From Cryptosporangium minutisporangium (lineage in GTDB: Bacteria > Actinomycetota > Actinomycetes > Mycobacteriales > Cryptosporangiaceae), in NCBI RefSeq assembly GCF_039536245.1, contig NZ_BAAAYN010000030.1:89319-153318 (forward strand): a DNA stretch of 64,000 nt, read 5' to 3'. This document shows, piece after piece, positions 34,569 to 44,608 of the stretch. The notes under the pieces were generated by a model, which saw nothing but the letters and a program-made list of their open reading frames with translations, searched no databases and was not told the DNA's origin. Within the stretch, counting starts at the first letter, position 1, and the number at the start of each line of letters is the position of its first letter. Made by a program: the position numbers and the translations under genes.

Positions 34569-35567
34569 TCAGCCGCCGCAGCTCGATCCGCTCGAGGACG
34601 ACGACGAACTGCTACTGCACGACGACGAACTGCTACTGCACGATGACGAACTGCTGCTGCAGGACGAAGAGCTGCCGCCCAACGTCGAACTGGCGCACGA
34701 CGACGAACTGCTGCACGAGGATCCCGAGCTGTCCGACGAGTAGTGCGGTGAGCCGGTCGCACCAGCGCTCGGGATGCCGGCCGCCACCGCGAACGCCGGG
34801 TCGGCCGCGGTCAACGACGCGGTGCCGAACAGCGCGACGCCCATCGCCGCTCCGGAGGAGCCATAGGCACCCCAGGCCGGGCGGTACGAGGGCCGCAGGT
34901 GCTCGTGGCGCCGGACCTCCTGCCGCACCGCCGCGCGGCCGGCACGGGTCGTGAGCGGCGGACTGACCAGCAGGAACACCAGCTCGACGACGAACAGCGT
35001 CGCCAGCAGCACGGTGAGGACGCCCACCGGCTTTCCACCCGCCACCCCGGCGACGAACCGCGCGATACCGAGCAGCAGCACCGGCACCGGGGCCAGACCG
35101 GCGAGGCGGTAGTACGTGCGTCGCCGGGCCGACGGGACCAGCCCGTCCCGCTCCAGCCGGAACCACGCCGCGGAGATCGCCGCCTGCACGTTCCCGTCGG
35201 CCAGGATCGTCCACGGCCGAGTGCGCCCGGACGCGACCGCCCGCAGGGTGGCGGCCTCCACTGGGCCCAGCCCTTCGGCCGTCGGACGGCTCGCGACGAT
35301 GCCACCACTGGGTACCGCGGCGACCAGGTGCCGTGACCGCAGTGCGGCGATCGCGGTCGGGACGGCCAGGGTGGGGCCACCGCGGAGCAGGGCCACCAGC
35401 ATCGGATCGGTGAGCGGGAGCAGCGTCTGGGGGGCCGGACCGCGGGTGAGCGCGCGGCGGACCACGATCGTCGCCCCGATCGCCAGCGCGGCGAACAGGA
35501 CGTAGGTCAGCAGGAACGCTGGGCCGGAGATGCCCCAGGTGTCACCGGAGGCCGCGAGGGTCCTCAT
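34569..35567 (-). CDS. TIGR04222-like membrane protein B with Cys/Ser tail; candidate MNIO substrate
   Basis: 332 residues, clear paralogue of the downstream protein A: same GDTWGIxG start, LLPxxDP, GLxPxE, YRLxGL and WGAYGxxGAAMGVALFGTA blocks, same helix layout. The tail from ~277 is almost pure serine with cysteines at 285, 291, 303, 310, 317 and 330, ending CGG; again no cysteine occurs elsewhere. Three 21-bp repeats encode CSSSSSS units. ATG at 35567 shares the ribosome-binding sequence GGAGGCGCCCG with gene A. It lies inside the 3' end of the RCK channel gene, so it is probably co-transcribed with it. Confidence 0.8.
   Translation of the reverse strand: MRTLAASGDTWGISGPAFLLTYVLFAALAIGATIVVRRALTRGPAPQTLLPLTDPMLVALLRGGPTLAVPTAIAALRSRHLVAAVPSGGIVASRPTAEGLGPVEAATLRAVASGRTRPWTILADGNVQAAISAAWFRLERDGLVPSARRRTYYRLAGLAPVPVLLLGIARFVAGVAGGKPVGVLTVLLATLFVVELVFLLVSPPLTTRAGRAAVRQEVRRHEHLRPSYRPAWGAYGSSGAAMGVALFGTASLTAADPAFAVAAGIPSAGATGSPHYSSDSSGSSCSSSSSCASSTLGGSSSSCSSSSSSCSSSSSSCSSSSSSSSSGSSCGG
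34600..34662 (-). repeat. Three 21-bp tandem repeats coding for CSSSSSS units
   Basis: Units at 34600-34620, 34621-34641 and 34642-34662. The first two are identical and the third differs at a few bases. They encode the serine heptads of protein B's tail, so tail length and cysteine number can change by slippage or recombination. Confidence 0.85.
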
Positions 35568-37677
35568 CGGGCGCCTCCACTGGATTCTTTTCCACCGGCG
35601 TCGGCTGAGGTCGCTGGACGTCGGAGAAGGCCGGAGGTGGGAAACGGTGCGTCGGGCCGGCGGAGTTCCCGGGCGGTGGGTACGAATCTGCTCGGCGGTC
35701 GAGGATCGCACGCAACGCGGACCACGGGCCGCGCCGTGTCGGCACCGCGACACGCCAGCGGCCGGTCAACCGATCCGACACCGAACCGAAGCGGCGTCCG
35801 GCCGGAGCGCCGTGCGGAAGTGGCTCCTCGACCTCGGCGGCGCCGCCCTCCGGGACGTCGCTCGTCGCGCCGGTGCGCAGCAGCACGTCGGTCAGGCCGG
35901 CCCGGGTCGCGACCAGCAGGACGGTGTCGCCGGCGGCGACCGGCTCCTCGCGGCGGGGGTGCCAGGTCAGCGCCCGGCTGCGGCCGGTGCCCGCACGGCC
36001 GCCGTTGCGCGGCGCCGGCACGTCCCGCACGTGGCCGAAGACCCGCACCTTCCCGGATTTCTCCAGGTCGCTCAGCGGCTGCTGGTCGGCGAGGCTGCCC
36101 GCGCCGACCGGCACCTCGGCGACCAGCAGCACGCTCCGGCCGTGCCCGATCGCGGCTTTCACCTCGCGGCCGAGGATCGCGGCCAGGAACACGGGGGCGG
36201 CCGCAGCGGAGACCGACAGCGACACGGCCTGCGGTAGCGCGCCGGTGATCCGGTCGGAGAGGTCCTGGTCGAACAGGCGAAGGACGATGCGGAGGTCCTG
36301 GTCCATCGCCCAGACCGCGAGTCCGACCTCGACGTTCGCCACGTCGTCGTCGGTCGCCGCGACCACGCTGCGGGCCCGGTGCGCGCGGGCCGCCCGCAGC
36401 GTGTGCTCGTCACTGGCGTCCCCCCGCACGACCGGGACGCTCAGCCGGCGCGCCACGGCCGCGACCGAGGCGTCCGGATCGGTGTCGATCCCCACCACCG
36501 GAACCCCCGCGGCCCGCAGCTGTTCGACCATGCGGAGGCCGACCGTGCCCAGGCCGCAGACGACGACGTGGTCGGTGACCCGGCCGACCGAGGGCCCGAA
36601 GGCCCCGGTCAACCGGCTGCCGAGCAGATCGTCCACCGCGAACGCGGTGATCAACGCGATCAGGACGACGCCGGTCAGCATCGAGCCGGCGACGAACAAC
36701 GTGACGGCCGGACCGGCGTCATCCACCCCGTCCGGAGCGCCGGTGGTCAGCGTGGAGACCATGCCGTAGAACGAGTCGAGCCAGCTCAGCCCCAGATCGT
36801 GGCGGAGCACGACCGACCCGATCCCCACCAGCGCGGACAGGCCGGCGAGCGTCCAGCGCAGGCGGGCGCTGGCCCACCGGGTGAAGCCGCCGGGCCACCG
36901 CATCCGACGGCGGGCGACGCCGACGACCGGCAGCGCGGGTTCGCCGAGCACCAGCTCCGCGTCCGTGCAGTCGCGGTCGGGCAGCAGCACGGTGCCCTCC
37001 GGCGCGGACGCGTCGGTGCGGGCCAGCACGACGTAGGGCGTGCCGGTGACGGTCTCCGGCGGGCCCGCGTTGAGCGTTCGGCCGCCGATCTCGATCAGCT
37101 GCTGCCCGTCGCCGAGCGCGGCGTCCACGAACGACGGCGCCGCGATCAGGGACGAGGAGAGCACCGTGCAGTCGTGGCCGAACAGCCCTTCGATGCGGCG
37201 CGCGAGCTTCTCGTCGAAGATCCGGACCACCAGGCGGATGTCCGGGTTCAGCTCCCGCGCCGCGAGGGCGCCGTGCAGGTTCCCGACGTCGTCGTCGGAG
37301 AGCAGGACGAGCGCGGACGCGGTGGCGACCCCGGCGGCCTCCAGCACCGCCTTGTCCCGCCCGGAACCGGTCCGGAGCCGCACACCGGATCGCTCCAGGT
37401 GCGGGACGAACGGTCCGTCCGGATCGGGCACGACAACCGTGACCCACGCCGCGGGCCCGGCGTCCGGCGACGGAGCCGGACGCCCGGACGGACGAACGTC
37501 AGACCGCCAGCGGAGGCGGGATCCGTTACCCGGCGCAGGGCTCGGCCCTCGCCCGGTGGCGACGTCTTCGAGCTTGCCGAGTTCCTCGACCAGCCGAGCG
37601 GCCAGCGCGTCGGCGCCCACCAGAACGATCGGCGGGTGTGAACGCGGTAACTCGGGGCGGGACGCAGAACCACTCAT
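35542..37677 (-). CDS. Two-TM ion-channel-like protein with two RCK/TrkA-N domains
   Basis: 711 residues. An N-terminal Rossmann-like region (PIVLVGADALAARLVEELG, then ALVLLSDDDVGNLHGALAAREL) is followed by a membrane part around residues 270-360 with two helices and a pore-loop-like WLDSFYGMVSTLTTGAPD, then a canonical RCK N domain, DHVVVCGLGTVGLRMVEQL with VVGIDTDPD, and a second tail. The potassium filter TVGYG is absent (TTGAPD), so ion selectivity is unclear; the layout recalls CASTOR/Pollux-like or ligand-gated channels. ATG at 37677. The 3' end overlaps gene B by 26 nt, making it the probable first gene of the MNIO operon. Confidence 0.82.
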   Translation of the reverse strand: MSGSASRPELPRSHPPIVLVGADALAARLVEELGKLEDVATGRGPSPAPGNGSRLRWRSDVRPSGRPAPSPDAGPAAWVTVVVPDPDGPFVPHLERSGVRLRTGSGRDKAVLEAAGVATASALVLLSDDDVGNLHGALAARELNPDIRLVVRIFDEKLARRIEGLFGHDCTVLSSSLIAAPSFVDAALGDGQQLIEIGGRTLNAGPPETVTGTPYVVLARTDASAPEGTVLLPDRDCTDAELVLGEPALPVVGVARRRMRWPGGFTRWASARLRWTLAGLSALVGIGSVVLRHDLGLSWLDSFYGMVSTLTTGAPDGVDDAGPAVTLFVAGSMLTGVVLIALITAFAVDDLLGSRLTGAFGPSVGRVTDHVVVCGLGTVGLRMVEQLRAAGVPVVGIDTDPDASVAAVARRLSVPVVRGDASDEHTLRAARAHRARSVVAATDDDVANVEVGLAVWAMDQDLRIVLRLFDQDLSDRITGALPQAVSLSVSAAAAPVFLAAILGREVKAAIGHGRSVLLVAEVPVGAGSLADQQPLSDLEKSGKVRVFGHVRDVPAPRNGGRAGTGRSRALTWHPRREEPVAAGDTVLLVATRAGLTDVLLRTGATSDVPEGGAAEVEEPLPHGAPAGRRFGSVSDRLTGRWRVAVPTRRGPWSALRAILDRRADSYPPPGNSAGPTHRFPPPAFSDVQRPQPTPVEKNPVEAPDEDPRGLR

Positions 37678-37776
37678 ACAAGGGACCTCTAGTGGGAAAC
37701 GGTGGGCGTCATGCCCGGGATGGTACGGATTTCTGCAGGTCAGCGCGGCGCCGCGTGAAATCGGTGTGGGGAAGAG

Positions 37777-37813
37777 TTAACTGCCAAGAAACACAGCGTC
37801 ACGAACCAGAAAC
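37777..37813 (+). promoter_or_regulatory. Two-site GlnR-like operator before amtB
   Basis: Site a: TTAAC (37777-37781), 6 nt, GAAAC (37788-37792). Site b: GTCAC (37798-37802), 6 nt, GAAAC (37809-37813). Site b is a perfect match and site a a one-base mismatch to the published GlnR consensus gTnAC-n6-GaAAc. The spacing between sites is 5 nt, near the usual 6. amtB-glnB-glnD is a classic GlnR target, so nitrogen-limitation induction is likely. Confidence 0.75.
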
Positions 37814-37931
37814 TCCTCCGAACGCCCGTCGAAACGTCATCGCACCACGCTGACCCCGACGCAGGACGAGGGTGTGCCGACCCCCGTGCTCTGCGATGAC
37901 CCCCACATCTTTGTTCCTCGGAAGGAGGGGC

Positions 37932-39269
37932 ATGGAAATCAACTCCGGCGATACCGCCTGGATCCTCGCCAGCAGCGCCCTCGTCCTACTCATGACGCCG
38001 GGTCTGGCGCTCTTCTACGGCGGGATGACCCGCGCGAAGAGCGTCCTCAACATGATGATGATGAGCTTCGGCGCTCTCGGGCTCGTCAGTGTCCTGTGGA
38101 TGCTCTACGGCTACTCGCTCGCGTTCGACGACGACGCCTTCGGCGGGCTCATCGGCGGCCTGGGCAAGATCGGCCTGAAGGGCACGCTCACCGGGGTCTC
38201 CGGCACTCTGCCCGAGACCGTGTTCGCCTCCTTCCAGCTCATGTTCGCGGTGATCACCGTCGCGCTGATCTCCGGCGCGATCGCGGACCGTGCGAAGTTC
38301 GGCGCGTGGATGGTCTTCGCCGGCGTCTGGGCGACGGTGGTCTACTTCCCGGTCGCCCACTGGGTGTTCGCGTTCGACAGTGACACCACCGAGGGTGGCT
38401 GGATCGCCAACGACCTCGGTGCTCTGGACTTCGCCGGTGGAACCGCGGTCCACATCAACGCCGGTGCGGCCGGCCTGGCGCTCGCGCTGGTGCTCGGTAA
38501 GCGCAGGGGTTGGCCGCGGGAGAGCTTCAAGCCGCACAACCTGCCGCTGGTCCTGCTCGGCGCCGGTCTGCTGTGGTTCGGCTGGTTCGGCTTCAACGCC
38601 GGTTCGGCCGTCGCCGCCAGCAACACCGCGGGCATCGCGTTCATCAACACGCAGGTCGCCACCGCGGCTGCGGTGCTCTCCTGGCTGATCGTCGAGAAGG
38701 TGCGCGACAAGCACGCCACCACCCTCGGTGCGGCGTCGGGTGCGGTCGCCGGTCTGGTCGCGATCACCCCGGCCTGTGGTTCGGTCAACCCGGTAGGTGC
38801 CCTGATCATCGGTCTGCTGGCCGGTGCGGTCTGCGCGCTCGCCGTCGGTCTCAAGTACCGCCTCGGGTTCGACGACTCGCTCGACGTCGTCGGCGTTCAC
38901 CTGGTCGGCGGTCTGGCCGGCTCGCTCCTGATCGGTCTGCTCGCCACCGACACCGTCGTGGCGGACACCAACGGTCTGTTCTACGGCGGCGGACTCGGTC
39001 TGCTGGGTAAGCAGGCGGTCGCCTCCTTCGCGGTCCTCGCGTACTCCTTCATCGCCACCTACATCATCGGCTTCATCATCAAGAAGACGATGGGCTTCCG
39101 GCTGGACGAGGAAGCGGAGATCGAAGGTATCGACACGGCGGTTCACGCGGAGTCGGCCTACGACTTCGTCTCGGGCAGCAGCGCCCGCTCCGGTGTCGTG
39201 GGTGGTCCGGCCCCGGCTGGTATCAACGACCAGAGCGTCCGCGAAGCGGCTCCGGCCGGTAAGGAGTAG
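37932..39269 (+). CDS. amtB: Ammonium transporter AmtB
   Basis: Membrane channel for ammonium/ammonia. 445 residues with eleven hydrophobic helices; family blocks MTPGLALFYGGMTRAKSVLN, GAIADRAKFGAW, FAGGTAVHINAGAAGLALAL (twin-His region), LWFGWFGFNAGSA and DVVGVHLVGG are intact. The C-terminal cytoplasmic tail that binds PII is present after ~395. ATG at 37932 after GAAGGAGGGG. glnB starts 6 nt after its stop. Expected to be controlled by the upstream GlnR-like sites and by GlnB binding. Confidence 0.97.
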   Translation: MEINSGDTAWILASSALVLLMTPGLALFYGGMTRAKSVLNMMMMSFGALGLVSVLWMLYGYSLAFDDDAFGGLIGGLGKIGLKGTLTGVSGTLPETVFASFQLMFAVITVALISGAIADRAKFGAWMVFAGVWATVVYFPVAHWVFAFDSDTTEGGWIANDLGALDFAGGTAVHINAGAAGLALALVLGKRRGWPRESFKPHNLPLVLLGAGLLWFGWFGFNAGSAVAASNTAGIAFINTQVATAAAVLSWLIVEKVRDKHATTLGAASGAVAGLVAITPACGSVNPVGALIIGLLAGAVCALAVGLKYRLGFDDSLDVVGVHLVGGLAGSLLIGLLATDTVVADTNGLFYGGGLGLLGKQAVASFAVLAYSFIATYIIGFIIKKTMGFRLDEEAEIEGIDTAVHAESAYDFVSGSSARSGVVGGPAPAGINDQSVREAAPAGKE

Positions 39270-41994
<2,725 letters not shown>

Positions 41995-42007
41995 ACATCA
42001 CGTCGGC

Positions 42008-42150
42008 CGCCTTCCCGAAAAGCGCCGCCCGGCGCCACGGCGCGAGGGTGGTGGGTTCCGGGAAGGCCGCCCCGTGGCGCGACGCCAGAGGTGGTTTTTC
42101 GGGAAGAGCACCCTGCAGCGCGGCGCGAGGTGGTCTTCCGGGAAATCCGC
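42008..42150. repeat. Cluster of four TTCGGGAA-core repeats
   Basis: Four copies of the core in 140 nt: CTTCCCGAAAA (42011-42021, inverted), TTCCGGGAAGG (42056-42066), TTTTTCGGGAAG (42095-42106) and CTTCCGGGAAA (42135-42145), spaced about 40 nt with similar flanks (GCGCGA...GGTGGT before the last three). No convincing gene; small frames here are repeat translations. The same core builds the palindrome at 27183. Confidence 0.6.
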
Positions 42151-42178
42151 CCCGGGCGGCGCGCACCCCCGGGCAGGC

Positions 42179-43153
42179 TCAGTCTTCCGGGGAGGCGCGG
42201 AACGTGCGGCGGTAGGTCGCGGGGGACGTGCCGACCGACGTCGCGAAGTGCTGGCGCAGCGACGCGGTCGTGCCGAAACCGATCGAGCGGGCGATCCGCT
42301 CGACGGACAGGTCGGTCTCCTCCAGCAGGTGGCGGGCCCGGTCCACCCGGTGGGCTATCAACCACGTCCCCGGCGCCTGCCCGGTCTCCTGCCGGAAGCG
42401 GCGGGTGAACGTACGGACGCTCATCCCCGCGTGCGCGGCCATCGTCGCCAGGTCCAGCGGCTCGTCCAGGTGCTCCAGGGCCCAGGCGCGGGTCGGGCCG
42501 GTCGACGCGCCGGACGTCGTCGGCATCGGCCGCTCCACGTACTGGGCCTGACCACCGTCCCGCCACGGTGGCGCCACGCACCGCCGGGCGGCTCGGTTGG
42601 CGACCTCGCTGCCGTGGTCGCGCCGGACCAAGTGCAGGCACAGGTCGATGCCCGCGGCCACACCGGCCGAGCTGGCGATCGGCCCCTCGTCGATGAACAG
42701 CACGTCCGGGTCGAGCGTCACCGCGGGGTAGCGCGCGCGGAACGCGTCCGCCCAGAGCCAGTGCGTGGTGGCCCGCCTGCCGTCCAGCAGACCGGTCGCC
42801 GCCAGCACGAACGCGCCGGTGCAGATCGACGCGACCCGGGTGCCGCGGGCGGCGGCGGCCCGGACCGCGTCCAGCGCCTCGGCCGGGAATTCCCGCGTTC
42901 CGGCGGTCTTGCCGCGGACGCCGGGGATCAGCACGGTGTCCGCGGACGCCAGCTCGTCCAGCCCGTACTTCGGCAGCACCGCGTACCCGGCGGTGCTGTC
43001 GACCGGCGCCGCACCGGGCGAACACACGTGGACGCTGTAGAGCGGCACTCCGTTCCGCTCGGCCGATCCGAACACCTGGCCGGGGATGCCGAGGTCGAAC
43101 GGCACGACGTCGTCCAGAGCGAGCACGGCGATCCGGTGCCGGGGGAGAGTCAT
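42179..43153 (-). CDS. GATase1-like AraC family regulator (FtrA type)
   Basis: 324 residues. N-terminal DJ-1/PfpI-like domain (about 5-190) starting HRIAVLALDDVVPFDLGIPG, with SICTGAFVLAATGLLDGRRATTHW around the pseudo-catalytic Cys; C-terminal AraC DNA-binding domain with two helix-turn-helix units (DLATMAAHAGMSVRTFTRRF and VERIARSIGFGTTASLRQHF). A ligand-controlled activator; ligand unknown. ATG at 43153. Divergent from the MFS gene, its most likely target. Confidence 0.92.
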   Translation of the reverse strand: MTLPRHRIAVLALDDVVPFDLGIPGQVFGSAERNGVPLYSVHVCSPGAAPVDSTAGYAVLPKYGLDELASADTVLIPGVRGKTAGTREFPAEALDAVRAAAARGTRVASICTGAFVLAATGLLDGRRATTHWLWADAFRARYPAVTLDPDVLFIDEGPIASSAGVAAGIDLCLHLVRRDHGSEVANRAARRCVAPPWRDGGQAQYVERPMPTTSGASTGPTRAWALEHLDEPLDLATMAAHAGMSVRTFTRRFRQETGQAPGTWLIAHRVDRARHLLEETDLSVERIARSIGFGTTASLRQHFATSVGTSPATYRRTFRASPED

Positions 43154-43268
43154 TCCGATTTTTGGGCGGCTGGGTGGGGGGTGCAGTGGCTGGGCATGGC
43201 CCGATTCTTTCACAGAGTGTCCTTCGGGCCACTGGTTCGCAGCGGAGTCGTCGGCGAAGCTCGTTGGC

Positions 43269-44594
43269 GTGGTCAACACTTCTGTGCCGGTGAAACCCCG
43301 GCTCCACCGCGCCTGGCTGGTGGCGGGAGTCGCGTTCGTCGCGCTGGTCGGCGCCGCCGCGTTCCGGGCCGCGCCGAGCGTCCTGATCCTGCCGTTGCAG
43401 GAAGAGTTCGGCTGGTCGACGGCGGACATCTCGCTCGCCGTCACGGTCAACCTCGTGCTGTTCGGGCTCACCGCGCCGTTCGCCGCCGCGCTCATCCAGC
43501 GGCTGGGTCTGCGCTGGGTGACCACGGGCGCGCTGCTGCTGGTGGCCGCCGGTGCGGCGCTCACTGTCGGGATGTCCGCCCGCTGGCAACTCGTGCTCTG
43601 CTGGGGCGTCCTGGTCGGCCTCGGAACCGGCTCAATGGCGTTGGTGTTCGCCGCCTCGGTCGCCGACCGGTGGTTCGTCGCCCGGCGCGGCCTGGTGGTC
43701 GGCATTCTCACCGCGGGCAGCGCCACCGGCCAGCTGATCTTCCTGCCGCCGGTGGCCGCGCTGGCGCAGGCGCAGGGCTGGCGGATCGCGTCGCTGGCGA
43801 TCAGCGCCTGCGCGCTCGCCGTCGTCCCGCTGGTCGTACTCTTCCTCCGCGACCGGCCGGAGGACGTCGGGCTGACCCGGTACGGCACCGACGAGCCGAG
43901 CCCCGAGCGCCCCGTCGGCGGTGCCGCCCGGAACGCCTTCGACGGCCTGCGCATCGGCGTCCGTAGCGGCACGTTCTGGCTGTTGGCCGGCGGGTTCGCG
44001 ATCTGCGGAGCGTCGTCCAACGGGTTGGTCGGAACCCACCTGGTGCCGGCCGCGCACGACCACGGGCTACCCACCACCACGGCGGCGAGCCTGCTCGCCG
44101 TGATCGGGATCTTCGACATCGTCGGGACGATCGCCTCCGGCTGGCTGACCGACCGCTACGACCCGCGGTTGCTATTGCTGGCCTACTACGGGCTGCGGGG
44201 CGCGTCGCTGTTGCTGCTCCCGGCGCTGCTTCCCTCGCTCGGCCAGGGTGTGGGGCCGACGATGCTGGTGTTCATCGTGTTCTACGGGCTGGACTGGGTG
44301 GCCACCGTGCCGCCGACCGTCGCGCTCTGCCGCCAGACGTTCGGTGACCGGGCGCCGGTCGTGTTCGGCTGGATCTTCGCGTCCCACCAGCTCGGTGCGG
44401 CGCTGATGGCGATCGGTGCGGGCGCGGTCCGGGACACGTTCGGCACCTACACGCCGGCCTGGTACGCGGCCGGTGCGCTGTGCCTTCTCGCCGCGACCCT
44501 CTCGGTCGGCGTCGGTCGGGGACGTGGGGCGGCTACGCTCAAGGGAGAGAAAGTCGCGACTCCAACTGCGCCCCCTGTGGCCACCGCCAGCTGA
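43269..44594 (+). CDS. MFS transporter
   Basis: 441 residues with about twelve transmembrane helices; MFS loop motif in VADRWFVARRGLVVGILTAGS (after TM4-5 region) and WLTDRYDPRLLLLAYYGLRG after TM8. Resembles the oxalate/formate-monocarboxylate type of MFS carrier. Substrate unknown. GTG at 43269 is preferred (GTG at 43284 possible); no good Shine-Dalgarno sequence. The pair with a divergent FtrA-type regulator suggests ligand-controlled transport. Inserted between glnD and ffh. Confidence 0.88.
   Translation: MVNTSVPVKPRLHRAWLVAGVAFVALVGAAAFRAAPSVLILPLQEEFGWSTADISLAVTVNLVLFGLTAPFAAALIQRLGLRWVTTGALLLVAAGAALTVGMSARWQLVLCWGVLVGLGTGSMALVFAASVADRWFVARRGLVVGILTAGSATGQLIFLPPVAALAQAQGWRIASLAISACALAVVPLVVLFLRDRPEDVGLTRYGTDEPSPERPVGGAARNAFDGLRIGVRSGTFWLLAGGFAICGASSNGLVGTHLVPAAHDHGLPTTTAASLLAVIGIFDIVGTIASGWLTDRYDPRLLLLAYYGLRGASLLLLPALLPSLGQGVGPTMLVFIVFYGLDWVATVPPTVALCRQTFGDRAPVVFGWIFASHQLGAALMAIGAGAVRDTFGTYTPAWYAAGALCLLAATLSVGVGRGRGAATLKGEKVATPTAPPVATAS
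44534..44539 (+). promoter_or_regulatory. Candidate -10 box for ffh inside the MFS 3' end
   Basis: TACGCT (TANNNT) 75 nt before the ffh ATG, in a purine-rich stretch (AAGGGAGAGAAAG follows). It would let ffh be expressed independently of the accessory MFS gene. Confidence 0.35.
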
Positions 44595-44608
44595 CCCCGT
44601 GAGGACCG

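Noticed and set aside
33508..35567. Lanthipeptide or sactipeptide precursors
   Set aside because: No lanthionine synthetase, cyclase or radical-SAM gene lies nearby; the only candidate modifying enzyme is the DUF692 oxidase.
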